This document shows positions 1-12,370 of a stretch of DNA of 64,000 bases, piece after piece. Under the pieces are notes generated by a model, which had not been told where the DNA came from, did no database searches, and saw only the letters and a program-made list of their open reading frames with translations. The stretch lies in NCBI GenBank assembly GCA_023213395.1, contig CM041465.1, positions 196,795,741-196,859,740 on the forward strand, in the 5' to 3' direction. The translations under genes were made by a program, and so were the position numbers. The stretch is from Cycas panzhihuaensis. Lineage: Eukaryota > Cycadophyta. The first letter of the stretch is position 1; the number at the start of each line of letters is the position of its first letter.

Positions 1-80
1 TATGGGGGAGAAGGAAGTGATGGCTCCATTGCAAGTTCAAGTGAGGAATATGAAGGAAGTAAGATCTGATACCACTTGTC
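1..80 (-). other. Leader/primer-site scrap of a Copia element related to G
   Basis: This stretch matches 48226-48300 closely by eye: same run of words, few substitutions, ending in GATACCACTTG where G has GATACCACATG. In G that place is the primer-binding site next to the 5' LTR of a minus-strand Copia, so this is probably the same part of another minus-strand element whose body lies left of the window. The sequence following it does not resemble the G LTR. Confidence 0.5.
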
Positions 81-2325
81 ACAGGTTGCCATTACACCAA
101 AAGCCTAAGGGCGATTTGGGAAGAGGGCTTCCTCGGGATAGTTAGCACCACATGCTCTAACAGAAGTAGGAGTAACAACTGTAGATTTTTACCTATATTA
201 ACCCTATGTTGTATTAAAATAAAATTATTTTTTAAAATTTATTAGAGTTTGATTAACATCCCCTTGATAGAAAATTAGTAATCACATGGATAGTTATAAG
301 TGACCAAGGATTAAGTCCATAACAGATTTAAAATCACATTTATTTTTTTTAGTTTATTTTTCAAATAGCATACATGGATGTTTTCATCCATATCTCAAGC
401 TATAAGTGTTGAATTGCAGCATTGTCTAATATTGTGAAATCATGGTTCAAAATACTTCATCATGAATTATAAGTTGAGGTAATCTAATGCCATCTTAATA
501 GAGATATTTCAGTTCAAAGTTGAAGCATTATTTTGAGTCATATGAGAAATTTATGAAAGTTCATTTTTTGCAAGCAAGTTCTCCTTTTTTCTATCGATTT
601 GTTGAACATAAGGGAAGTCATGTTTAAACCCTAGAAGTACATAGCAAAAATAATTTTGTTCAAAAGCAGCCATGGAAGAGAATGGCTTAGTCATATTCAT
701 ACATGAGAGGAATGAATATTACTTAAAAGATATGCTCTTACCGATACCTAAGTGTAATGAAATTACTATTGTTGGACAATTAGAATAAAAAGTATATTTA
801 TGTGCAAAAGATTATGTGTCATTATTACTAATGGATATGATGTTCCTAATAATGAAGAAAAAATATGAATCTTAAGAAGAATAATAAATAATTAATTATC
901 ATTATTCTTACTACATTAGATAAAGTTATTCTTCCTTCAACATATCATTTTGTTATTTCTATAGTTCATCATGTTAGAACTCCTAAAGAATCTTGAAACA
1001 TTTTAAAAGATACATTTGAAATGACTCCTGAAGAGATATAATAGTTTGTTGAAAAGATAAATAAGATTATTGATGATTGTGATATAGGTAATGATGATAG
1101 CATTGAATCTGGTAAAACTACTGCTAGCACCTTTGATGAGATAATTTTATAACTACTACTCGCACCTTTGATGAGATAATTGATGAAACTACTGCTACTA
1201 TTAAGAATGTTGAGAATGATAAACCTATTACTAAGCATGTTGAGTATGATGAAACTACTGAAATATCTATCGATGATTATGGTTAAGGAATTCAAAATAA
1301 TATTGTTGAAGAAATAATTCAAGATATGGAAGATTTATTACTTATTCCTATAGATGGTCCTAGTACTTCAAATGAAATTGAATATAAATCTAATAGTCCT
1401 ATTGAAGATGAGTCTAGTGATTTATTTTTATCTGTTGATTCAAATTCAAGTGATGTTCCTGTTTTAAGTATTAATTCAAGTTTAAATTGTTTAATTAATG
1501 AGGGAATTTTTTAAAATGATGAAAGTATATAAATTACTAATGAGCCTAATCCAACCAAAGCCAAAAATATTGAAGCAGAAGTTCATGAAATAAATGTTTT
1601 GAGAAGGGTACTGCAAGAGTTACATCAAAGTCAGAAAGAATCTACTATGATTTGCTACAATATTCAAAACACTATACATGTAATAAAGAACCTAGGTTTG
1701 CAAAGAAGAATGAAATATATTAAGATCAAGTATCGTTATTACATTCCAAAGTGAACAGAAAGAAAAGAATTTGCAAATCAAATTGAAGAACCAGCTTTAG
1801 AAGCTGAAGATTTTATCCCAAAATTTGAAAAACTTATTGGATATATTGATCAAGAAGAAGAATTCATATAAGATATTGATGTTTATTTTACAGATAATTC
1901 TAATGGTGTTGATTCTTCTATTGATGTTTTACTTTCATTTCTTAATATTGATTCAATTAATGATAATTGCTCATGTGTTGAGGAAAATGAAGATAAATAA
2001 GTTGTGATTGAAGATATGATTAAAGACATGCTTGATATAACTTTTAAATTTCAAGATATTACTAGTATTTGTAAAGATGGTTACCTACATTGCCTACATG
2101 ATCTATATCAAAAACAAGGTGGACCAACTATGATTTACTATACTTTTTGTATGATGATGAATCTAGATTTAAACACCAGAATGAACAATGTTCAAGGATC
2201 ATTACTTTTGAAAGCTACTACAACAAAGATATCGTTATAGAATTGAAGTTCAAGATCAAGTTAAAGACATCATCTTCAAGACTTTTCCAAGGACGAAGTG
2301 TTGCAAATTCAGAAGACCTCAAATA
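81..2325 (+). pseudogene. Degraded internal region of an LTR retrotransposon (element C), unclassified
   Basis: AT-rich sequence with only short open stretches on the plus strand, for example 1326-1514, 1825-2007 and 2004-2240. They are acidic, Ser/Asp/Glu-rich and broken by stops. I recognise no protease, RT or integrase motif. I call it retrotransposon interior because it ends in a polypurine tract and an LTR-like start (2326-2375), with the weak reading frames pointing towards them. The segment 81-660 shows nothing I can name. The Gypsy/Copia assignment is open; it could be a gag-like tail or an accessory ORF. A non-retroviral origin is not excluded. Confidence 0.3.
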
Positions 2326-2375
2326 TGCATTAAGGAGGAGTGTTGGAATGTGCATTAAAGGAGGGTGTTGGAATA
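2326..2375 (+). repeat. 25-bp tandem duplication of a polypurine tract/LTR start
   Basis: Two successive copies of TGCATTAA-AGGAGG-TGTTGGAAT, starting at 2326 and 2351. Each consists of a purine-rich tract followed by TGTTGGAAT, the layout of a polypurine tract abutting a 5' LTR end. The second copy leads into the longer LTR-like sequence. Confidence 0.5.
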
Positions 2376-2640
2376 ATACACATTTGACTAAATAATGCAC
2401 ATTTAACCAAGTCAACAATAAAGTGGTAGGTCCCCCACAAATATAAGTTTGTAGTACATAAAGACATCATCATGTTAGTATTTAGACATCAATCTCACAT
2501 CATGTGAGATCATTCCATATCATTATTTTGTTTTGTCAATAATGGAGGTATCGTTTGATACCATTTAAAATCTAGGTATTTTTCTATGGTGTGCTCTGAT
2601 ATTCATTTAATATTATGTTTAATATCATGCTAGAGTATGC
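2366..2640 (+). repeat. Probable 3' LTR of element C (end not resolved)
   Basis: Begins TGTTGGAATAAT directly after the purine tract AAAGGAGGG. No partner LTR is in the window, so the end is arbitrary. It contains an inverted pair, TCACATCATGTGA, near 2492-2504. Confidence 0.35.
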
Positions 2641-3113
2641 AAAATCCAATACAAATAGGGTTTTAGAAAAAAAATACTTGTATCTTTTAAAAACTTTAAC
2701 AAAATTTATCAATTTTATATGCAAATAAAAGATATTATTTAGACAATAATTTTGAAACAAATTTTACCTGAAATTCTAGAAAAGAAAAGAGAAATTTTTA
2801 AAATTAAATTTCCAAACCCACTCCCTTACAAATTCATATTTTTTTGCTTAGTAAGAAAAATTTTAAACTTGTGCCATTAGAATAATTTACTCCTCTCTGT
2901 GAGAGGAACTTACATGCCAATTTTCATTAAATTATGAGCACCTAAAATTTTTTTTTTTGTACAAGTTTATATGGTTCTGAACTACAATCAATGAATTCAA
3001 AATAGTCCATTCCTCCTTTGAAAACTCCACAAAAGATCTTTAATACTCTTCTTAGAATAAATTTTTCAATATTTTAAATATGTCTTCTCCCAAGGTTTTA
3101 TCAACAAACCTGT
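2641..3113. other. Unassigned AT-rich sequence
   Basis: No open frame, domain or repeat that I can support. Homopolymer A/T runs are common. It may be the leader of the minus-strand element whose primer site is proposed at 3114-3124. Confidence 0.4.
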
Positions 3114-3340
3114 GCTCCGATACCCTATTAGAACAATTTTAATTAATGAAGATAATATTTTAATTCATTAATGAGAAATAAATTCTATCATATAAATATA
3201 TCATGTGCACATATGAAAGCCTAAGCATGTAGGCTAAGTGTCATCAGTATATTAAAGAGGTTTTGGATACATAACCCTTAAGTTAGCTTTAGAATACATA
3301 GATATAAAAGATAAAACATTATTTTTCTAATATGATAAAG
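3114..3340 (-). other. Candidate primer-binding site and 5' LTR of a minus-strand element
   Basis: GCTCCGATACC at 3114-3124 is the reverse complement of a primer site of the initiator-Met type used by the Copia elements here, with one change. TATTAGAAC at 3126 could be a degraded TGTTAGAAC LTR terminus. No matching second LTR was found, so this rests on the short motif and its position. Confidence 0.25.
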
Positions 3341-4891
3341 GAAAAAAATATTCCTAATTGATATTGTACTGAAATTGTTAATACAATTATCTATTTTATA
3401 AACAGAAGTCCCACTTGAGCACTTAATAAAGTTACTCCAAAATAAGTATGGTCAAATAAAAAACCTGACGTAACTTTAAGAATTTTTGGAAACATTGCTT
3501 ATGTGAATATTCCTAATCAAAATATAATTAAGTTAGATAATAAAAGCATTAAATGCATTATGATTGGATATAGTAGCAAGTCTAAAACCTATCACTACAT
3601 AGATTCAAAGACTAATAAAATCTATGTTAGCAAAGACGTCACGTTTGATGAAGTTACTCCGATAAAAAATAATCATATATGCATTCAAAAAGGCAAAATA
3701 ATTCAAAAAGAAAATGTGGAGTCTCCTAACAAAGAAGTTATAGCTCAGAAAAAAACTGCATCTCATGAAGAACTTGGAACATAGAAATAGAAAGCTAATC
3801 AAAAAAATTATTCTCTAAGAGAAATTATGTAGTCTAAAAAAAGACTACCCAAGTGGTACTTAAAACATTGTGAAAGAGTCAAAAGGAGTGGTTTTTGAAC
3901 AGAGAATAACATCTCAAAAACATCAAGCATTAATCCTTAGAACTATGAAGAAGCTTGTCAAAAAATAAAATAGTTAGAAGCCATAAATAAGGAAATACTC
4001 TCTATCAAACAAAATAATACTTAGAAATTAGTTTCTCCTCTTGAAAGTAAACTTATTATAGACTGCAAATAGGTTTACAAAATAAAAGAAAAAACTGATA
4101 ACAATATTAAAAAATTTAAAGCCATATTAGTAGCAAAAGGATATACTCAAACTGTAGGCATTAACTACAAAGAAACTTTTGCTCTAGTAGCAAAAATGAT
4201 AACCATTCAAACAATCATAGCTATGGTAGCACAATATGAATGCAAAATTATGCAACTAAATATAAAAAGTACCTTCTTAAATGGCAATTCAGATGAAGAA
4301 GTCTACATAGAGCAACTGCTAGGATACACGAAAAAATGAGAGAAACATCTAGTTTGCAAATTAAAAAAGGCCTTCTATGTCTTAAAGTAAGCACTATAAT
4401 CCTAGTATGCAAAACTACATCATCATCTAAAAAAAAAAGGGTTCAGTATGTATGAAGCTAATCCAAGCTTTATATTTAAAAATGAAAAGAAAACTTATCA
4501 CCATTATTGTTATATATGTAGATGATATAATTATTACATATAGTGATCATGAAACAATCAAATAGGTGAAAATACAAATGGAAAATAATTTTGAAATGAC
4601 TGATATGGGCTCACTTCATTACTATTTTAGTATTGAAATTAATCAAGCAACAAATGCTATTTTTACTTCACAATCAAAGTATGCCAAGAATCTTCTTTAA
4701 ATTTTCAATATAAAAGATTATAATCCATATGCCACACTTATAGAAACATGATGTGTTTTGATAGTCGATGAAAACAATCAACAAGTGAGATGCTCTTTAC
4801 ACAATTAGTTAGAAGTCTCATTTATCTAACAATAAATAAACCAAACATATTATTTTGTATAGAAATTATTTTCATATTTATGCATGCTCCC
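3341..4891 (+). pseudogene. Copia element A: integrase end and reverse transcriptase, 5' part
   Basis: Translated pieces read in Copia order. First comes the integrase tail near 3355-3660 (NRSPT, then the open run 3503-3784 with IKCIMIGYSSKSKTYHYID and VSKDVTFDE). Then RT follows: KFKAILVAKGYTQ near 4115-4150, STFLNG near 4270-4290 and LVRSLIYLT near 4805-4830. Frames are broken by many stops, for example TAG at 4070-4072 where the family has Trp. The catalytic region near 4510-4530 reads YICR-YNYYI, not YVDD, so RT is dead. The text stops at HAP (4880s), where element B is inserted, and resumes at 12660. The 5' half (gag, protease) was not found. Confidence 0.75.
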
Positions 4892-5203
4892 TAAAAGAGG
4901 TTAATGTATCAAGGTCATTTATGTAGATTAATTAAGTGACTTGAGGATATATTGTTAGTATTAGTCTCTAAATGAAATGCGTTTTATGTGAATTTAGATG
5001 TAATTTCGAGCTCATGTCATTAGGCGAAAAAATCTTAACCCTAATACACACCCTCAATAATAAAAGGCGAAATCTCAAGGAGGGAGTCATTATTCATTCA
5101 CACCTCCAAGCTTTGCTCTCATATCTTATTTCATCTCTTTTTTATTCTTCATTGTCATTATATGCATATGTGTGATTTATTTTGTAGATCCATTATTCTT
5201 TCA
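4892..5203 (+). repeat. 5' LTR of Copia B
   Basis: Begins TAAAAGAGGTTAATG (TG mutated to TA) and ends CTTTCA. It aligns over its length with 12371-12659. A weak TATA-like AATAATAAAAGG lies near 5056-5070 and is shared with the 3' copy. The open frame 4972-5175 inside it is incidental. Confidence 0.85.
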
Positions 5204-5205
5204 TA

Positions 5206-5218
5206 CGGTATCAAAGCT
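5206..5218 (+). other. Primer-binding site of Copia B
   Basis: CGGTATCAAAGCT, two bases after the LTR, is close to the initiator-Met tRNA primer motif TGGTATCAGAGC, the usual primer of plant Copia elements. Confidence 0.7.
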
Positions 5219-7115
5219 AGAAAGGGATCTATTCACTCCATTTTACTTGTATGAAGTCATTTTGCCTCACATTCACCTTCAATGTGAAGTATTAAGAGTG
5301 TACTCATTATTTTCAAAATGTTGAGAGCTTTTTTATTATGCAAAACTTGTATTTCATTTATAACATATTTCAATATTCTCTATTTATTTGCAGGTGCATT
5401 GAGAATCAAAGTTATTACCCAGAAAAAGGTTTTCTAGCTTTAAGCTCTTAAGAAAAATTAACTTTTTATCAATCTTTGTAGCTAATTTTAAATTTTACTC
5501 AAAGAGATTCTATTGATTTTTCATCATAAATCAATTGTCAGTTATAAAATATATGCTCTAAAATTGTAGAGTAAATTTTTAACTGCTTGTAGGTGGTAGA
5601 AATAAGCTTAAATTGTTCAGAAAAATGTTGTTTAGCCCTACAAAAGGTGAAAATCAAAAGTTTTCTATTTTTGCTAAAAAAATTGCAAAGAGGAACACCC
5701 AAGAAAGACAAACATTTTTGTCTTCTATACTATCTCCAAATTCTACCTTGATCGGCGTTAAAAAATAGAAGTTCAGTCAGCCCTAATCTGACTATTTTTA
5801 TGAGAAATTTTCTCAAAATTTTAAATGCATATCAAAATTTCTTAAGGGCTTTAGTAAATCTAGTCTCAAAGAGTCCACGAATTAAGTTTTATTAGATTTG
5901 GTGCACCAGAGAGAAATTTCTTCAAAATTCAAATTTCTACCAAAGAAAGTCTCATAGGAGTTTCGGGTTATTTTTACTCATTTTTAAAAGTTTCGCCAGA
6001 AGACTTTTTGACTTACCATAGTGAGATCTATTATTTGGGAGAGTAAAGTTTCGAGTCAAAATGTTTAGGCCATTCCGTATGGTTGCATAGCCATATAAAA
6101 GATTTTGATAAAATATTCAGATTCCTCTTATTTTTCCTAATACTTTCTCTCTTAATCAAAATTTTAGTTTAGAAGTAAATTTTTAAGTTTTATTTCTTTT
6201 TCTTTTTTCTTAACAAAAAAAGAAGGGGTTTTTCAAATAACAAAAGCAAAAAAATCTCATTGTAATAGTAAAATACCTAAATCGTAGCAAAATCTTATGT
6301 TTATACTTAATATTTTTACATATTTATTCATGTGCATGCATATTAGCATAAAAGCAAGCATCAACACATTAGTAATTCATTTCAGCAACATAAACATAAA
6401 TATATTTTCACATTCTCTAAAATGAATCCATTATGTTTGATTTATACCACTAATTCATGACTTGTGTGCACACCCGCCTTAGTTGAAATAGACCACAATT
6501 AGCTGAAGTCTAGGCCCTAAAGAAGGTATGAGTTTCATGCTGGGTCTGGTCTTAACCGGAATACTGATGGAGCGATAAGTTAGCCATACCTACAGGCTCC
6601 CTTCATGTATTATCTTGATAAGAAGTTGGAACAACTAAAATCTTAATGCAATATTAAAATCAACCCAGTCTAATATCCATCATAACCGTGGGATGCGCAC
6701 ATACCGTTTGACTCTTTGGAAGAGGTATATAGCTGCTCACTGGTGAACTGGGTAAGGACTATGAGTACTTGGACTCTACTATGACTTAGATTTCATCACC
6801 AAGTGTAGGTGCTCGTATCACAAGTGAAGGCCCTAATCATATACTAGAAACCTTAAGCATCAAAACCTCAACTGCATTTGAACATAAGTTAGAGATTAGT
6901 GGCATGACACATCACCACTCTTTATCAGTTCTACATTAGGCCTCATTCTTACATCATTGCTTATACTCACTCTTCACAGTTGTTAACAAATACTTAATCA
7001 TTGTTTGTTTCCTTATCATAGCATTCATTTATGTATCTCTGCTATACTAGATGTACTAGCCACACATATCAGTAGTACATACTTCTATCATCTCTTCTAC
7101 TTCTTCATCATCATT
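5219..7115 (+). other. Long untranslated leader of Copia B
   Basis: About 1.9 kb between primer site and gag with no long frame. G has a leader of similar length (about 2 kb), so a long leader is a trait of this family. From about 6465 to 6900 the composition is less AT-rich, with no coding signal seen. Confidence 0.6.
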
Positions 7116-10100
7116 ATGTCATCTCAATTCAAGCAGAATATCAACTACATATTGAAAGAAAAATAAAATTAGAATTTTTGGTATACTAGAGTTTAAAATG
7201 TTGCAAAGTATGAAGGCCTTTGGAGGGTCCACTTGCAACCTACACCTATTATACCTACAATAGCTACAACACTTACTTTTGGTAAAACCACTCTAACAGC
7301 TCCTACAGATGTCGCAGCTAAACTACAATAGAAAATAAATCATGAAAAGATTTGTGCAAGAATTATGTTGGTTACAGATCACTCCTTGCACAACTTGATT
7401 AATGAAGAGCAACATGGTATAGTCTGAAAGGTCTTTGAAGTTCTTAAGAAGAATTTTAATATTAAGTCAGACTTAAAATGTGTTCATCTTATTCTGAAAA
7501 TGAACAAATTAAAAATGCAGAAGGAATGAGCTCATGAGACAATAAATCTCCTTCGACCAATAAAACAAGCAATTAATAAAGATTTTAAGACCCAGTGCAT
7601 CACTTAGGCATTCTTAACCCAATCATGTCTACATGGCCCTAATTATAAAAACTTGCTTGAAAGTCTTCAATCTAATGCAACATTGAAGACACTCAACTTC
7701 GAAACACTTAAGTCTATAAAAAATTGATTTAAACTTATTAAAAGGTTGTTTTATAATAAATTTATCTTATCAAAATTTAACCACTAGATTCTTTTAGCAA
7801 AATTGATAAATAAACAAGAAGTTAGGTAATAAACTAAGAATATAGAACACATCATCATGGCCCTGATTATAAAAACTTGCTTGGAAGTCTTCAATCTAGT
7901 GGAACATTGAAAACACTCAACTTCAAAGCACTTGTCGAGATGTTCATAGAATTTGACAAGACCTTTAATGTCAACTTTGTAGCCTCTGACTCTCTTCCAA
8001 ATGCAGCGTTTGAGGTGAAAGAAGAAGCTTGCTACATAAAAAATCAAAGTTTTTCTTGTTGCAGAGGAAATAATTGAGTAAGAGGAAGAGAAAGAAACAT
8101 GGAAAATCGTCCACAAGGTCAATCAAACATTTAGTCATAGTCTCCACAATCTCAAGGCCAAGGGCTACCTCAACAAAAAATAAGATAGTCAGGCTAAACC
8201 AGCACCCTTTCAGGGACTGGCAACCAAACTATTATGTGTGATTGGTGTAACCATAAAGGACACTTTGCAAAAGACTGCAGAACTGCCACCTATAAGTTGG
8301 CCAAGTTCCAACCAAAATATGAAGCTCACAATGTTGAAGAAACTTGTGAAGAACACTTTAGTGGTACAAGTTTTGTACAAGCATACTTTCAAAAAATTAA
8401 GGGATCTTCAGCATTAAATTCCATTGACCAACCACAAAGATACTTTGAAACTCAATGTGGATATATCACTTGTGAATTCCCTTCACCTATGCTAAATCCT
8501 ATTGGAATTGCAAATAGTATTGCTCCAATCGATGGACAATGGATCATGGACACAGGAGTAACTCAACATATGCCGTGCAATCACACTCCATATTAAATAT
8601 TTGACTCAAATGTTCAAGGAGTTGTTCATATGGCTGATAAATCATAACAACGTGCTGAAGGAATTAGTAACATATGCCTAAAACTCCCAAACTTAAAAGA
8701 TTTTACATTGTTTGATGTCCTATACATACCCAATCTCAAATAAAACCTACTCTTATTATCCACACTTGTCTCTCATGAATTTAATCTGAGTGTAACAGCA
8801 AATTACTAGACTCTCCACATCATTCACCCTCCAACTAATCGAGGGGTCTTGACTTGACATCTCACTAGAAAACTCTTTTGACTGAATGGTTCTCCATCTT
8901 CTGAAGCCCATTGTACCCAAAGCCCTTGTGCTGATGAAAAATTTGCATTTAACACCATCATGACCACTCAATGTTATCACCAGAAGTTCTTTGGCATGCT
9001 CGCATAGGCCATGTTCACATTGATAGACTTAGAGATCCTTTGTAACACTCTTCCAAGACTTCCAAAGCTCTCCTTTAAGCCCTTTAAATGTGAAGCTTGT
9101 ATAATTAATAAATCACATTGACAACTCTTTTTCAAAATTTAATAGAAATCGAGCCATCTATTATAATTAGTACACTCTAATCTATGCAGACCAATGCTCA
9201 TTCATTCACTGAAGGGCAAGTTATATTATATGTCTTTCATTGATGATTTCACTAAGAAAGTATGGTAAGCTTTTCTATACAAAAAAGATAAAGCCTTTTG
9301 TATATTCAAAGAATTAAAGCCCGCACTAAAAAAGAGTCAGGTTATCTACTCAAATGTCTTCAAACTAATAATGGTGGTGAATATACCTCATATGAGTTTG
9401 AAAGCTACCTTCGAGACAATGGCATCAAACATCAAACAACAATAGTAGGTGCCCCATAGTAAAATGGAGTTGTCGAGTGCACAAATAGGACAATCATGAA
9501 TATGGCTCGAGCTATGTTGGTATACAAAAATGTACCTGCCTACCTATGGGCAGAAGTTATCTGGATAGCCATTTACTGTATCAATGTTGTTAGTCCATCA
9601 AAGAAAATATAATCACCTAATGAAAAGTGGTCAGGACAAACCCCATTGTTCACTACTTCAAAATTTTTTACTCTACATGCTATGCCCACATTCTAGATGC
9701 AGATCAAAATAAACTCCAACCAAGAGTACTTAAAAGAATCTTTGTTGGATATGCTATAAACAATAAAGGGTATAAGGTCTTTATACCTTCACAACGAAAA
9801 ATCATCGTTACCAGAGATGTCATTTTTGCAGAGGCAGGGAATCAATTACTTAGACTAGACTCCAAAATACCCTCACACCGCTACAATGATGTTATCAAGT
9901 ATGATGTTTGAATTCTAAAATTTGGGGGGGGGGGGGAACACATATAAATTACTCCAAATATTGGAAGCTGAAAATAGAGCCTCAGAAGATATAAGTTGTG
10001 ATTCTAAACCAATAAGTGCACATCCATCACCATCCTTTAAAAATAGCAGAGTTGATAAAGGCAAAGCCATTATAGAAGAATCATCCTCTCTACCTTCAAT

Positions 10101-11888
10101 TGACAAAGGCAAAATAGTGGTAGAAGGACTATCTTCCTCAAGAACATCAACATTCTCCTCACAAAATGATCATTTTAATGAACAAGATGAGAACCAAGAA
10201 GTTGAATAAATGAGGACCTCATTCCCAACTCGAAGATCTCGTGAAGTCCGTCAGCTCAATAAGAACATACAACCAGATGAGATGGGCAAAATTGGCACTC
10301 AAAATGCTCATAGAGCTACAATGTAAGAATCATTATATACTAAACTTGAATCGGCAGAACTGCACCTTACTCTTAATGAAGAGCCCATCTCAAACTAGGA
10401 AGCTGTAAAATATATAGTTTAAAGAAATGTAATGAACAAAGAATACAATTCTCTCATAAAAAATAGTACATGGGAGCTCGTTGATCTACCACTTGGCAGA
10501 AAAGTAGTTCAAAATAAATTGGTGTTAAAAAACAAATATAGATCAGACGATACCTTTGAAAAATACAAGGTGAGGTTGGTAGCTAAAGGATTCACACAAA
10601 GGGAAGGCATTGACTGCACTAAAGTCTTTACACCTACAACCAAATGGCTTATAATTAGAACTCTTATGGCCTTGGCTATTCAATAAGGTTGGAAAATCCA
10701 CCAGCACGATATTAAGACCATGTTTTTCAATGAGAATCTTGAAGAAGAAATTTACATAGCTCAACTAGAAGAATATAAGATCGAAAGTCAAAAGCATAAA
10801 GTTTGTAGGCTCAAAAAGTCCTTGTACGACCTTAAACAAATTTTCCGTACTTGGTTTGCCAAGTTGTCTAAAAGAATGAAGAAACTTGGATATAAGATTT
10901 ATAACTACCAAGATATTTATGCAACATTGTTCATTAAGTGCCAAAAGGACAAAGTCACTTATCTCATAATCTTTGTAAATGACATGCTAGTAACGGGTAA
11001 CAGTTAATAGGCAATAAGCTAGCTAAAAAAGGACCTTGGCAAAACGTTCGAATTATCTAACCTCGATTTGATGAAATATTACTTTGGAATTGAAGTAATA
11101 TAAAAGAATGAAAAATTTTTCCTATCCCAAGAAAAATATATCAACGATCTTCTAACAAAGTTTCAGTTAGAAGATGCTTAACTAGTGGCTTTACCTATGG
11201 ACCCTAATACCAAACTCTCAGTTGATAGTGACACTAGGGAGGCAGGTGCAACACTCTATAGGAAACTTGTAGGTAGTTTCATCTATACTACCAATACAAC
11301 AAAGATATTGCACACTCTATCGGCATTCTTGCATGATTCATGATAAATCCTAAGTGAAATCACTCGTAGCCTACAGTTCGAGTGTTAAAATACCTAAAGA
11401 TAACTAACAAATTTGGTCTGTTATATGAACCTAATAATGAATTTAAGATTTCTACACACACAGACTCAGGCTTTGCAAGACATAAAAATACAAGAAGATC
11501 TACATTTGGGTATATAATATTTCTTGGAACAGCACCAATATCATGGAGATCCAGATGGTAGAAAATAGTTGATAATTTAATTGTCAAAGCGAAATACATT
11601 GCTACTTTTGAGGCGAGTAAGGAGGTGATATAGTTTATAAAATTATTGGAAACATTGAATATCACCCAAACAAGTCCTACCGACCTTTGTGTGGATAATC
11701 AATCAGCAATCCACATAGCGAAAAATCACATATTTTATGATCGTACCAAACACATAAGTACAAAAGTCTACAGGATTAGAGAACTTGTTCATGACGACAC
11801 AATTCAACTAAAAGACTACACCACAGCAAATCAAGTAGCCGATATCTTCACCAAACTGCTACAAAAGGTGAAGTTTGAACAGTTCTAA
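7116..11888 (+). pseudogene. gag-pol polyprotein of Copia B, broken
   Basis: The start ATG at 7116 (MSSQFKQN) matches the start of G gag. Domains in order: gag to about 8080; a CCHC zinc knuckle CDWCNHKGHFAKDC near 8237-8278; aspartic protease with WIMDTGVTQHM near 8539-8571; integrase near 9000-9910, with stops TAG TAA at 9457-9462 where the family has Gln-Gln; RT 10240-11080 (LVAKGFTQREGID near 10580); RNase H with the open run 11646-11888 (DNQSAIHIAKN, VADIFTKLL). The RT catalytic box reads FVND at 10972-10983 in place of YVDD, so the first catalytic Asp is lost. Many stops and frameshifts: no functional product. Longest clean pieces are 8234-8596, 10432-10686 and 10720-11007. Confidence 0.85.
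7634..7938 (+). repeat. Internal duplication within gag of Copia B
   Basis: About 82 bp at 7634-7715 (CATGGCCCTAATTATAAAAA...) recurs at 7855-7938 with few changes, 221 bp apart. In G (45650-45735) the same gag segment occurs once, so the second copy and the roughly 140 bp between are peculiar to B. Confidence 0.75.
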
Positions 11889-12370
11889 AGGCAGTTCGGC
11901 CTTAAGACCCCCATCTTCGACTGATCAAAGAAGATGGCAACCGAATCATCATACTCTATTCTATTCATGAAAACCCCTTCTAGGTGCAGAAGAATAAGAG
12001 TAAGTCCCAGCTCTATCTTATTTGTGAAAATCTCATGTGGACACAGAAGGATAATAGTTGTACTAGTTTTAGAAAATTGGAACCTATGAAAACCTGAAAG
12101 GGCATAGGGGATGACCAAACGGTATATAAAGACTCAGCAAATCAAGTCGCACATTTAAGTTGTTTCGCTGTCAAGCTATATCAAAGAACCACCTTAGATA
12201 TTTTGATTTATAAAAGGAGCTATAGATCTTAAAAAGTCTGTGGATTTTTATTTCTCATGAGGGTTTTTCCACAAAGTATTATTTAGAATTTCAATGTAAT
12301 AATGAGGCCCAAATGAAGACCTCATAGAATAAATTTTCTCAAAATGACCTTCCACTATTAAGGAGAAAAT
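11889..12370 (+). other. Post-pol tail of Copia B with degenerate repeats
   Basis: Non-coding stretch between RNase H and the 3' LTR. It holds diverged repeats of the theme CTATTC/TTATT-TGTGAAAA-CTCATG...AGAAGGATAA near 11955-12060. The equivalent tail of G carries the same theme as a clean 96-bp tandem repeat. Just before the LTR lies the purine-rich AAGGAGAAAAT. Confidence 0.6.

Noticed and set aside
969-1322. Minus-strand 117-codon frame near the left edge
   Set aside because: Low-complexity Ile/Ser/Phe-rich translation in AT-rich DNA, opposite weak plus-strand element frames.
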